Shown here one piece after another: positions 12,621-20,761 of a stretch of DNA of 64,000 nt; positions within the stretch are counted from its first letter, which is position 1, and every line of letters begins with the position of its first letter. Made by a program: the position numbers and the translations under genes. The stretch spans positions 2,232,001-2,296,000 of the forward strand of contig NC_019793.1 in the NCBI RefSeq assembly GCF_000317835.1. Reading direction: 5' to 3'. The stretch comes from Deinococcus peraridilitoris DSM 19664. GTDB taxonomy: Bacteria; Deinococcota; Deinococci; Deinococcales; Deinococcaceae. The notes under the pieces are model-generated. The model did not search any database. It saw only the letters and a program-made list of their open reading frames with translations, and had not been told where the DNA came from.

Positions 12621-12767
12621 CTACATCACACCCGCGTCGCCGACGGGCCCCGCCATAATATGCACCTGAATACGCTTTGGCTCGTTTCGCACAACGTTGG
12701 GCGACCAGGTGACGGGGCTGGGCTTTGGGGTCGGCGTGGTTTTGAGTGACTGCTCTGGGCGTTTCAT
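12621..12767 (-). CDS. Candidate second signal-peptide ORF ending in GDAGVM
   Basis: The frame opens with ATG directly after the TAA of the secreted-peptide gene and encodes 48 residues, ending in AGPVGDAGVM. That ending mirrors the AGGSGDAGTM end of the upstream peptide, but the codons differ (GGC GAC GCG GGT GTG ATG against GGC GAT GCG GGG ACG ATG). This points to selection on the peptide rather than a recent DNA duplication. The N-terminal part is Pro/Lys-rich without a signal peptide, so the translated product may be the whole frame or only an 11-codon ORF from an internal ATG. The function is inferred. Confidence 0.45.
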   Translation of the reverse strand: MKRPEQSLKTTPTPKPSPVTWSPNVVRNEPKRIQVHIMAGPVGDAGVM

Positions 12768-12947
12768 TTACATCGTCCCCGCATCGCCAGAACCTCCAGC
12801 TGCAACGCTCAGCAGGGTAGAACTGGTCAGCTTGGTTGGTTTCATGGTTCCTGCGTCACCACATCCACCGGCCAGGGCAAGCGAGGACGAACCGACCAGA
12901 ACACCAAGAAGCATTACGAGAATTTTTACGCGCAGAAGCTTATTCAT
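12768..12947 (-). CDS. Small secreted peptide with duplicated GDAGTM motif
   Basis: The product is 59 residues. Residues 1-26 form a textbook signal peptide: MNKLLRVK, then a hydrophobic core, ending LALA. Two related segments follow: GGCGDAGTM directly after the predicted cleavage site, and GGSGDAGTM at the C-terminus after SVAA. A 15-residue Thr/Ser/Lys linker separates them. A TAATCT box ends 7 nt before the ATG. The gene is divergent from a TPR-containing regulator, the arrangement of peptide pheromones and their cytosolic TPR receptors (RRNPP-like). The signalling role is inference; it could also be a small envelope peptide. Confidence 0.65.
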   Translation of the reverse strand: MNKLLRVKILVMLLGVLVGSSSLALAGGCGDAGTMKPTKLTSSTLLSVAAGGSGDAGTM

Positions 12948-12953
12948 ACCTGT

Positions 12954-12960
12954 TAGATTA
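12954..12960. promoter_or_regulatory. Overlapping divergent -10 boxes (peptide / TPR regulator)
   Basis: TAGATTA reads as TAGATT on the plus strand and TAATCT on the minus strand. The minus box is 7 nt from the peptide ATG. The plus box would start the regulator mRNA about 28 nt before its ATG. Shared -10 DNA would make the two promoters mutually exclusive or co-controlled. Confidence 0.4.
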
Positions 12961-12993
12961 GAGACAAGGCAATGAGTAAGCTTTAGGAGCGCA

Positions 12994-14877
12994 ATGGATC
13001 AGCTGATATTGGACTTCGAGGCAGGTCGCTACACCGAAGTAATCACGGCGTTCAATGGATCTGACGACCAGCAGGCAGCCCGTTCGACGGCGATATTGGG
13101 AATTTCGCTGCTTCGTGTGGGGCGCTTTGTTGACGCAGAACTGCCGCTGACGAAGGCCGCCATGCTGGGTGATCAAGAAGCTCAGGTGGAACTGGGGAAT
13201 GTGTTGCGGCTTCTGGGCCGTTTCGACGAAGCTACGGCGCATCTTCAGAACGTTACTGACACTCTTTCGGGCGAATTGCAGCTGCGTGCCTTGCGGTGGT
13301 GGGGTGTCGCGGAATTCCAGTCAGGCAAAGCTGAAGAGGGGTTGCGCCGCTGTGAGCGGGCATGGCATGGCTATCTGGCCCTTGGAGATGACGAAATCAC
13401 TGCGCGGGTTACGCAATCGCTTGCATGGATGCATGCAAAAAGCGGTAACTATAAGCGCGCCCAACAGTTGTATACCGAAGCAATTCGCGCACTGCCCGAA
13501 CAGCCTGTTCCTTATCCGCGCTTGACGGCGCTGACAAACCTGCTTGATCTGCTCATCGAGACCGGTGACTTCTCGGCAGCCAAAGACATCTTGACGGAAG
13601 CCCACCGCGTGCTGAAGTTTACCCAGGAGGCCCGTCCCAGGGCAGTACTGATGACTTCGGAAGCGGAGTTGTATCGGTTGACCGGGAGCTACGCCCAGTA
13701 TGTCGAAGTGCTCGAGCGGCTGCGGCCATTGAGCGAGGATTTACAAGATTATTTGTTGCTGACCTGGGTCACGTCTCGCCTTGCTGAGCACTACAGCACC
13801 GTGGGGCTGCATGGCAAAGCGATTGAGGTTCTGCATGCTTATGGCAAGCGTCCCTCTGACTGGCCACCAGAGCTGGTTGCCACGAGTGGTGTCATCGCCC
13901 GGCGCCGCGGCCAGTATGCCGAAGCCGAGGCAGACCTTGACCGTGCGGTCCGGATATTCAGGGAGCGTGGCCGCACGCCCGAGCTTATTCGCTGCCTGCT
14001 GCACCTCGCAGACGCCGCCCTGCACACCGGGCACGAATCGACTGCCGCGAGCGCCCTGCGTGAAGCCCTGATGGAGATGCTGCGCCTGCGCTACCTGGTG
14101 GCGTTCCGCCCTGACCTCGAGGAGCTGTCCGAACTGCTGCACTTCGCGGTGCTGGAGCCTGACCTCGCGCCGTACATGGAGCCGGTGCTCGACAACCTGG
14201 CCAATCTGGCGGGGGCGCCGCGCCTGCCGGAAGACGGCCTGATGCGCCTGCAGGTCACGACGCTGGGGCGGGTGGTGGTGTTCAAGGACAACGCGCCCGT
14301 AGAGTTCACGCTGAAGGGAAGCCCCCTGCTGCTGGCGTACCTGGCGCTTCACCCGGGCCGGACACGGGCGGAAATTCAGCTCGATCTGTATCCGGACAAG
14401 GACAGCGTGACGGGTGCAAACTACATCCGGGCAGCCATCAAGGAGCTGCGCGACAAACTCGGGCAGGAAGTGGTGAGTTTCGAGGGCCCACACAACGCGC
14501 CCTGGTACCGCCTGGGTCGTCTGGTGCACGTGGACCTCGATCTGCTGCACTTCCACGAGGCGCTGTCCAAGGGTGAGGTGGCGCGGGCGTTGGCTTTGTA
14601 CCGGGGTGACTTCATGCCCGATATCGAAGACAGCGAGTGGGCCGAGCAGAAACGCGACGAGGCCCTGCTGGCGTTGACTTTCGAGCTGCGCACCCAGATG
14701 GCGCGGTACCAGGCCGACGGTGACTACCGGCGCTATATCCTGCTCGCCAACCAGTATCTGCGCGCTGATCCTTTTGACCGGGAAGTGCTGGAAGGCCGGG
14801 TTGAGGCAGCGAAAGTCGTGGCGCCCAGCCAGGAACTGGCGAAATACGTGGCCGAACTGAACCGCCTGCATAATTGA
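12994..14877 (+). CDS. TPR - winged helix - BTAD (SARP-like) regulator
   Basis: This protein has 627 residues. Residues 1 to about 400 are helical tetratricopeptide-type repeats (LGISLLRVGRFVDAELPLTK, ARRRGQYAEAEADLDRAVRIF). Residues about 415-505 form a winged-helix DNA-binding domain of the SARP/OmpR type, starting LMRLQVTTLGRVVV. Residues about 510-620 form a BTAD-like all-helical domain (DLLHFHEALSKGEVARALALYRGDF). AGGAG stands 4 nt before the ATG. It is divergent from the small secreted peptide gene. The N-terminal half is visibly lower in GC than the C-terminal half. Family knowledge supports a transcription factor with a ligand- or peptide-binding TPR sensor; the ligand is unknown. Confidence 0.85.
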   Translation: MDQLILDFEAGRYTEVITAFNGSDDQQAARSTAILGISLLRVGRFVDAELPLTKAAMLGDQEAQVELGNVLRLLGRFDEATAHLQNVTDTLSGELQLRALRWWGVAEFQSGKAEEGLRRCERAWHGYLALGDDEITARVTQSLAWMHAKSGNYKRAQQLYTEAIRALPEQPVPYPRLTALTNLLDLLIETGDFSAAKDILTEAHRVLKFTQEARPRAVLMTSEAELYRLTGSYAQYVEVLERLRPLSEDLQDYLLLTWVTSRLAEHYSTVGLHGKAIEVLHAYGKRPSDWPPELVATSGVIARRRGQYAEAEADLDRAVRIFRERGRTPELIRCLLHLADAALHTGHESTAASALREALMEMLRLRYLVAFRPDLEELSELLHFAVLEPDLAPYMEPVLDNLANLAGAPRLPEDGLMRLQVTTLGRVVVFKDNAPVEFTLKGSPLLLAYLALHPGRTRAEIQLDLYPDKDSVTGANYIRAAIKELRDKLGQEVVSFEGPHNAPWYRLGRLVHVDLDLLHFHEALSKGEVARALALYRGDFMPDIEDSEWAEQKRDEALLALTFELRTQMARYQADGDYRRYILLANQYLRADPFDREVLEGRVEAAKVVAPSQELAKYVAELNRLHN

Positions 14878-15051
14878 TGGCGTTTTGCGTTCAGGAGTCT
14901 TCCCTGATTTCTGAACGCTGTGCTGCGTGAGTGGAAGCAAATGATGCGGCTGAAGCGGCGCCAGCCTGAAACACGACGGCCCGGGGGTGCAGCGGACGGC
15001 ACGTCAAAAGTTCATCCAACTTCTCGAATTTTTGTTAAGCTTTCCTTAACT

Positions 15052-15297
15052 ATGGAAGGCGGCTTTATCACCCTGTTTGTCGGCGCGTTTCTGGTCATCC
15101 TGTTCACCGATATCTCCGCGCCCGGCAGTCGGGACCGTGCGGCTGTCTGCGCCATCACGGCCTCCAGTGGTCTGGGACTGCTGGTCAGCGGCTCGCTGCG
15201 CAGTTCGCCCTTTCTGATGGCGGCCGGGCTGGCCCTGATCGCTCTCGGGCTGCTGGCACAGTTCGTGACCAGCCCGAGTTCTTCACGTCAGGGCTGA
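15052..15297 (+). CDS. Small membrane protein, hypothetical
   Basis: This 81-residue protein has two or three hydrophobic helices (GGFITLFVGAFLVILFT, CAITASSGLGLLVSG and FLMAAGLALIALGLLAQFV). I do not recognise a family. The ATG at 15052 was chosen because an upstream in-frame extension would be basic, unstructured and non-conserved in character, and because TAAGCT lies 10 nt before this ATG as a possible -10 box. Confidence 0.6.
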   Translation: MEGGFITLFVGAFLVILFTDISAPGSRDRAAVCAITASSGLGLLVSGSLRSSPFLMAAGLALIALGLLAQFVTSPSSSRQG

Positions 15298-15528
15298 TCA
15301 ACTTCTGGCGGTTTTCAGGTCCCGGAGCTGAGCGTGGACACTGGAGTCCACGGCGATTAAGTAGCCCCCACTTGAGTTTTGGTATTTTCCCAAAACGTGG
15401 GGCGAGCGGAGGCGAGTCGGGGAAGCGTGTCTGCCGCTGGGTTCTGTCGTTCTGGGTGCTGTTCCCAGGACGGAAGATCTTAAGCGGTAGACACTTAGCA
15501 GTGCTGGCATCGGGGATAGACTCGGCGC

Positions 15529-16467
15529 ATGGCTTTACCGATCATCCTCGACTGCGATCCGGGGCACGACGACGCGATTGCCCTGCTGCTGGCCCTGGCG
15601 TCTCCGGAGTTGGACTTGCTTGGCGTGACCGTCACGCATGGCAACGTCGGACTGCCGCGCACGCTGGCCAATGCGCTGCTGGTCCGGGAACTGGCCGGTG
15701 AAGCGGGAGCACGCGTTCCCGTCTATGCCGGGGCTTGGCGGCCACTGATACGTCCAGCCTTACACGCGACGCACGTCCACGGCGAAAGTGGACTTGGCGA
15801 CGTGAAGTTGCCGCCCTGCCGGCGCGCAGCGGAGTCAGGACACGCCGCGCAGTTCATGATCGACGCCGTGTGTGGCCGGCCAGGGGAAGTCACGCTGGTC
15901 GCCACGGGGCCGCTCACCAACCTGGCGCTGGCGCTGCGGCTCGACGAGCGGTTCGCGCGCGACGTGCGTGAGGTTGTGCTGATGGGCGGCAGCGCCGACT
16001 GGGGGAACGCCTCTCCGGCGGCCGAGTTCAACTTCTTTGCCGATCCGCACGCGGCCCGCGTGGTGTTCGAGTCGGGCGTCAAGATCACGATGTTCGGCCT
16101 CAACGCTAGCCGCCAGGTACCGGTGGACGAGGCCCGCGTCCAGCAGTTGCAGGACGTGAACTCCAACGCGGGCCGGGTAGCGTCTCGCTTTCTGGAAGAT
16201 TACCTGAAACGGGTCGCGTCACGCGGACGCCAGAAGCGTGGGGCCCTGCACGATCCGTGCACGGTGGCCTTTCTGCTGCAGCCGGAACTGTTTGGGGTCC
16301 GCGAGATGTTCGTGCAGATCGACGACCGCGAAGGACCGAATTTTGGCCGCTCGTCGTGCGACGTGAACGGCGTGTCAGGCGAGATGCCGAATGCTTTCGT
16401 GGCCATGCAGGCCGATGCGGACGGTTTTTATACTCTCCTGTCCGAGCGTCTGGCGCGCCTGCCCTGA
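15529..16467 (+). CDS. Nucleoside hydrolase (IunH family) 1
   Basis: This enzyme cleaves the N-glycosidic bond of ribonucleosides to free base and ribose. The product is 312 residues. The calcium-binding signature DCDPGHDD is at residues 8-15. The GPLTNLALAL helix, VLMGGSADWGNASPAAEFNFFADPHAA and the catalytic region LHDPCTVAFLL are all present. TAGACT ends 6 nt before the ATG, so it is probably a leaderless single-gene unit. It is a paralogue of the gene at 48071. Base specificity cannot be fixed from sequence. Confidence 0.92.
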   Translation: MALPIILDCDPGHDDAIALLLALASPELDLLGVTVTHGNVGLPRTLANALLVRELAGEAGARVPVYAGAWRPLIRPALHATHVHGESGLGDVKLPPCRRAAESGHAAQFMIDAVCGRPGEVTLVATGPLTNLALALRLDERFARDVREVVLMGGSADWGNASPAAEFNFFADPHAARVVFESGVKITMFGLNASRQVPVDEARVQQLQDVNSNAGRVASRFLEDYLKRVASRGRQKRGALHDPCTVAFLLQPELFGVREMFVQIDDREGPNFGRSSCDVNGVSGEMPNAFVAMQADADGFYTLLSERLARLP

Positions 16468-16492
16468 AGCCGGTTGACGGAGCGCCGAAACG

Positions 16493-16519
16493 AAGTGCCA
16501 CGGCAAGGCCGTGGTGCTT
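16493..16519. terminator. Bidirectional hairpin terminator
   Basis: AAGTGCCACGGC and GCCGTGGTGCTT form a perfect 12-bp stem with an AAG loop between the convergent nucleoside hydrolase and acyltransferase genes. Confidence 0.65.
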
Positions 16520-16534
16520 GAGGGGAACGGCTGC

Positions 16535-17638
16535 TCAGCGACGCGAGTTTCGCGGGTATCCCTGTGAATTGACCGGCGCGCGCCGCACGGCGTACGTGCC
16601 GGAGTACTCCGGGCGAGGAGCGGCCGAGCGGGTTTTGGGTTTGCCGCCCTTGAAGGTCAGCGCGGGCTTCTCGACGGTGTACCACAGCACCACCGCGGCG
16701 AGCATGGCGATGGGGAAACTGATCATGAAGTTGGCCACCATGCCCAGGCTGGGATCAGCGCGCTGCACGAGCTGCTGAATGAAGAGCCCGGTCAGGTACA
16801 GGCCGTAGCTGAAATCGCCGTACTTCCCGAAGCGCTGCAGTTTCAGCCAGGGCGCAAAGGCCAGATACAGCGTCAGATAAGTGCCGAACACCGAAAAGGC
16901 CAGTTTCATCCCGCCCGTGAAGGTGAACAGCGCCAGGCCGATCAGCGAGGCGAGCGCGAAGCCGGGCGTCCAGCGGATCTTGTCGCGGTACAGGTAGACC
17001 AGCGAGCCTGCCAGGAAGTAGCGCGGCAGATCGAACCAGCCATTGTTGGTGGCACTGCCGCCCAGCGCGAACAGCAGGCTGACCAGCAGAAACAGCACCA
17101 GCACCGTGTCGCGCCGCCACACCTGCAACGCTCCCATCAAGGCCAGCAGCACGTACGCGCCGATTTCGTAGCGCAGGGTCCAGAAGTTGTCGCTCACGCC
17201 GCTGGAGGGCAGCTCCTCGAACACCCCGGGCAAGTGGTTGTCGCTGAAGGGCACCAGAATATTGCCCAGGTAGGACAGCGCGCCGGGCTGCGAGAAGTAG
17301 GCAGGGCTCGTGGAGATGGCCCCGCCGATCAGGAAGATGCCCAGCACCACCACAATCAGCGCAGGGTAAATGCGCATGGCGCGCGCCCGGAAAAAGGCGA
17401 GCACCCCCCGTCGCCGCTCCCAGGACTGCGTGATGAGATAACCGCTGACCACGAAAAAGAGGCCCACACCAATCCAGCCGATGGTCATCTGGCCGCCTGA
17501 GAGAGCGTACAGGGGATCGGCCCACAAGGAACCGGTCGGCACGAAAGTCGCGTGCGAAATGAAGACCAGCAGTGCTCCAAAAAAACGCAGGACGTCGAAG
17601 TTGTTGAAACGGGATGAGTCTGGCTGTGGTGCGGTCAC
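16535..17638 (-). CDS. Acyltransferase family 3 membrane protein (OafA/YrhL type)
   Basis: This 367-residue integral membrane protein has about ten hydrophobic segments. The family features are present: NNFDVLRFFGALLVFISHA with the catalytic His near residue 29, GVGLFFVVSGYLI, and R-A-x-R-I-Y-P in ARAMRIYPAL. These enzymes move acyl groups onto cell-surface glycans or exported metabolites. The C-terminal tail is basic and probably cytosolic. The start is GTG with GGAGGGG upstream. No polysaccharide cluster surrounds it, so its acceptor is unknown. Confidence 0.88.
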   Translation of the reverse strand: MTAPQPDSSRFNNFDVLRFFGALLVFISHATFVPTGSLWADPLYALSGGQMTIGWIGVGLFFVVSGYLITQSWERRRGVLAFFRARAMRIYPALIVVVLGIFLIGGAISTSPAYFSQPGALSYLGNILVPFSDNHLPGVFEELPSSGVSDNFWTLRYEIGAYVLLALMGALQVWRRDTVLVLFLLVSLLFALGGSATNNGWFDLPRYFLAGSLVYLYRDKIRWTPGFALASLIGLALFTFTGGMKLAFSVFGTYLTLYLAFAPWLKLQRFGKYGDFSYGLYLTGLFIQQLVQRADPSLGMVANFMISFPIAMLAAVVLWYTVEKPALTFKGGKPKTRSAAPRPEYSGTYAVRRAPVNSQGYPRNSRR

Positions 17639-17863
17639 GTGGGTTCCCCTCCAGACTTACCTTAAGTAACCGCCGTTGCCGCGGGAGTGTTACCTGCGCC
17701 TATTTGAAGAGTGACTCAATGCCCCCTTCCAGGCTTCTCATGGCGCGGGGTTCGCGTGGTCCGGTCGTGAAACAAGGCTTTTGGCCCTTTCATGTCCTGG
17801 AAGGTGGGCCGTCCCGGCCTCCCTGTACAGCCTGCTGATATCACCCTTGCTAAGCTGACCGGC

Positions 17864-19045
17864 ATGAAAGCGATTGCGGCCCGCGTGGCCGCCCTTGGCC
17901 CCAGCCCGTTTGCCGAGATGACCGCCCTGGCACAGCGTTATGGCGCCGTGAATCTCGGGCAGGGATTTCCCGATTTTGGTCCGCCTGCCTTTCTGCAAGA
18001 CGCGCTCCTGCACGCCGCCATGTCATCGGCGCACCAGTACAGTCCACCTCCCGGTTTGCCGACGCTGCGCGAAGCGGTCGCGGAGATGCTCGCACCGACG
18101 CTGGGTTTCGTGGCCGATCCCGAGCAGGAGGTGACCATCACGGTGGGCGCCACAGAAGGTCTGGCCGCCGCGCTGCTGGCACTGATCGAACCGGGTGACG
18201 AAGTGGTGCTGATCGAACCTGCGTACGACAGTTACGCGCCACAGGTGCGCATGGCCGGCGGTACGCCCAGAAGCGTCTCGCTGCAGCGGAGCGCCGCAGG
18301 CTGGGATTTGCCGCTGGCCGCGTTGCAGGAAGCTGGAAACGGGCGCACCAAGGCCATCGTACTGAACACGCCCCATAACCCCACCGGCAAGGTGTTCTCT
18401 TCCGGGGAGCTGGCCGCCGTCGCTGCCTTTGCCCGGCAGTGGGACGCGTACGTGCTCTCCGACGAAGTCTACGACCGCCTGACGTTCGAGCGTCCGCACG
18501 TTTCCATCGCGTCGTTGCCAGACATGCGGGAGCGCACGGTGACGCTCGGTTCGGTGGGCAAGACTTTCGCGGCCACCGGCTGGCGGATCGGCTGGGCCGT
18601 GGCGTCACCCGAACTGACGGCAGCTTTGCGTGGCGCCCATACCTTCGGGCCGTTCTGCGCACCGACGCCCCTGCAGGCAGCCGTGGCACAGGGGTTGCGC
18701 ACGGCCCGCGAGCAGGGTTACGAGGACACCATGCGCGCCGAGTACCGGGTGAAACGCGACCTGCTCACGGCGGCCCTGCGCGCGGTGGGGTTCGAGGTCC
18801 TGCCATGCGACGGCACCTTCTTCCTGCTGGCTGACTGGTCACCTTTCGCAGAGCAGGCGGGAACGCACGACGACCGTGAATTCTGCCGCTGGCTGGTGCG
18901 CGAAGTAGGGGTGGCCGCCATCGCACCCAGCATCTTCTTCTCGGCGCCACACCGCGCGCAGGGTGCGCACCTGGCACGGTTCGTATTCTGCAAGACCCTG
19001 AGCGGACTCGAAGAAGCGGCGGCACGTCTGGACCGCCTGCGGTAG
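17864..19045 (+). CDS. PLP-dependent aminotransferase, class I/II
   Basis: This 393-residue fold-type I aminotransferase has the N-terminal motif NLGQGFPDF typical of kynurenine/methionine aminotransferase-like enzymes, the PLP phosphate and ring contacts (NTPHNPTGKVF, LSDEVYDRL) and the Schiff-base Lys in GSVGKTFAATGWRIGW. The ATG at 17864 was chosen over an upstream in-frame start because TAAGCT ends 7 nt before it, implying a leaderless mRNA, and homology starts here. The amino donor is not determinable from sequence; methionine or aromatic transamination is the usual family activity. Confidence 0.9.
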   Translation: MKAIAARVAALGPSPFAEMTALAQRYGAVNLGQGFPDFGPPAFLQDALLHAAMSSAHQYSPPPGLPTLREAVAEMLAPTLGFVADPEQEVTITVGATEGLAAALLALIEPGDEVVLIEPAYDSYAPQVRMAGGTPRSVSLQRSAAGWDLPLAALQEAGNGRTKAIVLNTPHNPTGKVFSSGELAAVAAFARQWDAYVLSDEVYDRLTFERPHVSIASLPDMRERTVTLGSVGKTFAATGWRIGWAVASPELTAALRGAHTFGPFCAPTPLQAAVAQGLRTAREQGYEDTMRAEYRVKRDLLTAALRAVGFEVLPCDGTFFLLADWSPFAEQAGTHDDREFCRWLVREVGVAAIAPSIFFSAPHRAQGAHLARFVFCKTLSGLEEAAARLDRLR

Positions 19046-19055
19046 GATTGCCTGA

Positions 19056-20663
19056 TCAGTCGTCGCGGGGTGAGGGCTGGTCGGGCAGGGAGAAGTAGAA
19101 CGTCGCGCCCTTATCGGGGGCGCCTTCGGCCCACACGCGTCCGCCGTGCCGGGCCACGATGCGCCGGACATTCGCGAGCCCGAGCCCGCCGGTGTGCCCT
19201 TCGGGAGACTGTTCGGGTGGAAAGAGTGCGGACGTGACCGGCGTGCAGATGGGGCCTGAACTGAACACATGAAACAGATCGGAAGGCGGACCTGCCTTGA
19301 GGCCGACACCGTTGTCACGCACCCACACCAGCCAACCGTCATCTTCACGCCGCGCCCCGACTTCGATCAACGCCTCCTGGCGCGTGCGGGTGTACTTGAG
19401 CGCGTTGCTCAGGAGCGCCGCGAAGGCTTGACGCAGCAACTGGGCGTTGCCACGCACGGTGGGAAGCTGCAGTACCTTCCAGATGACACTGCGCTGTCGC
19501 AGCAGGGGCGCCAGGTCGGTGCGCACTTCCGTGACGATCTGCGAGAGTGGCACGTTGCCGTAGGGAACCAGGTCCTGACCGCTCATCACGAACGTTCCCA
19601 GTTCCTCGATCAGGCGCGACATCCGTTCACCTTCAGTCTGAATGTGCTCGAAGAATCTCGCTTCGCCCTGGCCGAGATGGGGCAGCAGCCGACGTGAAAG
19701 GACGTCGGCGAAATCACGGATGCGCCGCAGTGAGGGCGCCAGGTCACGCGAGACCGCGTCGGCGTAGGCGCGCATTTCGCTGTTCAGTTCCTGCAGCTTG
19801 AGGGTGCGCTTTTCGACGGCGCGTTCCAGACCGGCGTACAGCCGCGCCCGCGCCAGCGCAAGGGCGCTCATGCGCGCCAGCGTCTCGATGAAGCCACGTT
19901 CGGTGTCGCCAGGCGAATTTTCGGGCAGGAACGTGAGCTGCCAGGCACCAAGCGTCTCGCCGCCGACCATCAGGGGCAGCACCACCAGCAGAGCGTCCTG
20001 TGACAGATCTTCCGGGCGCGGCAGGTGCGGGTACTGCGCGGCGAACTGCTTGCCTGACAGGAACAGCGCGTCCTCGGCGCGCAAGGCGTGCGTCAGCGGG
20101 GTGTTCGCTTCGACGGGAACACGCGTGAGGGCGCTGGTGGTGGCGGACGGATAACCTTGCTGGCCGATCAGATCGAGAAAGCGTCCGTCCTCGGTGAGCA
20201 GCATCACGGCGCCCGCCTCGGCGTCCGAGGCGGGCGTGGCCGCCTCCAGGACCACTTCGACCACCTCAGGGAGTGTCAGGGCAGCCGCGAGCGCCTCGGT
20301 CACGGCCTGCAGGCGTCCGGCGCGCACGTCGGCCAGTTTCCGTTCGTGGGTGTCACGCAGGTGAACGAGGAACCCCTCGCCGTCGGGATAAACGTTCACC
20401 TCCAGCCAGCGTCCCAGGGTGACCGAGTGCGCTTCGACCGAGAGCGGCTCGCGGGCGCGGCGGGCTTCGTGCAGGACCCGCGCGATGGTCGAGGTAGAGG
20501 CGCCAGGGTAGTATTCCCGCCAGGGCCGACCGAGCAGTTCGCCTGGCGTGTGGCCGAGCAGTGCGGCACCGGCCGCACTGACGAAGACGAAGCGGTCATC
20601 GGCGTCCACACGCCACAGGGCCTCGCCGACGAGCGTGGGGGCGTCGGGATGAGCTGACGACAT
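19056..20663 (-). CDS. PAS-GAF histidine-kinase-like protein without phospho-acceptor His
   Basis: This protein has 535 residues. A PAS domain (about 12-115), a GAF domain (about 130-285), a dimerisation helix pair (about 300-385) and a HATPase_c domain (about 400-525) are visible, with N-box LLSNALKYT, DNGVGL and GGLGLANVRRIVARHGG. The helix that should read (V)SHDL reads AVSRDLAPSLRRI, so the phospho-acceptor His is Arg. ATP binding may persist, but classical autophosphorylation should not occur. No transmembrane segment is seen, so it is a cytosolic sensor. A TAAGAT box ends 5 nt before the ATG. No response regulator gene adjoins it. Confidence 0.82.
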   Translation of the reverse strand: MSSAHPDAPTLVGEALWRVDADDRFVFVSAAGAALLGHTPGELLGRPWREYYPGASTSTIARVLHEARRAREPLSVEAHSVTLGRWLEVNVYPDGEGFLVHLRDTHERKLADVRAGRLQAVTEALAAALTLPEVVEVVLEAATPASDAEAGAVMLLTEDGRFLDLIGQQGYPSATTSALTRVPVEANTPLTHALRAEDALFLSGKQFAAQYPHLPRPEDLSQDALLVVLPLMVGGETLGAWQLTFLPENSPGDTERGFIETLARMSALALARARLYAGLERAVEKRTLKLQELNSEMRAYADAVSRDLAPSLRRIRDFADVLSRRLLPHLGQGEARFFEHIQTEGERMSRLIEELGTFVMSGQDLVPYGNVPLSQIVTEVRTDLAPLLRQRSVIWKVLQLPTVRGNAQLLRQAFAALLSNALKYTRTRQEALIEVGARREDDGWLVWVRDNGVGLKAGPPSDLFHVFSSGPICTPVTSALFPPEQSPEGHTGGLGLANVRRIVARHGGRVWAEGAPDKGATFYFSLPDQPSPRDD

Positions 20664-20761
20664 GCTTTATCTTAATCGAACTCGCGCCTGCGAAAGTGGA
20701 CCGGCCGGAATGGCCCCCAGTGGTCGTTTCATCCCGCGATCAGCCAGCTTACAGTGAGGAC

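Noticed and set aside
12697..12975. A 92-codon plus-strand frame over the secreted-peptide gene
   Set aside because: The minus-strand frame has a signal peptide and repeated motifs; the plus frame has neither start signal nor plausible composition.
13741..14940. A 399-codon minus-strand frame opposite the TPR-SARP gene
   Set aside because: The plus-strand protein has recognisable TPR, winged-helix and BTAD parts; the antisense frame is Arg/Gln/His-rich noise.
15298..15510. A 70-codon minus-strand frame between the small membrane protein and the nucleoside hydrolase
   Set aside because: There is no start signal, the composition is biased, and it overlaps likely promoter DNA.
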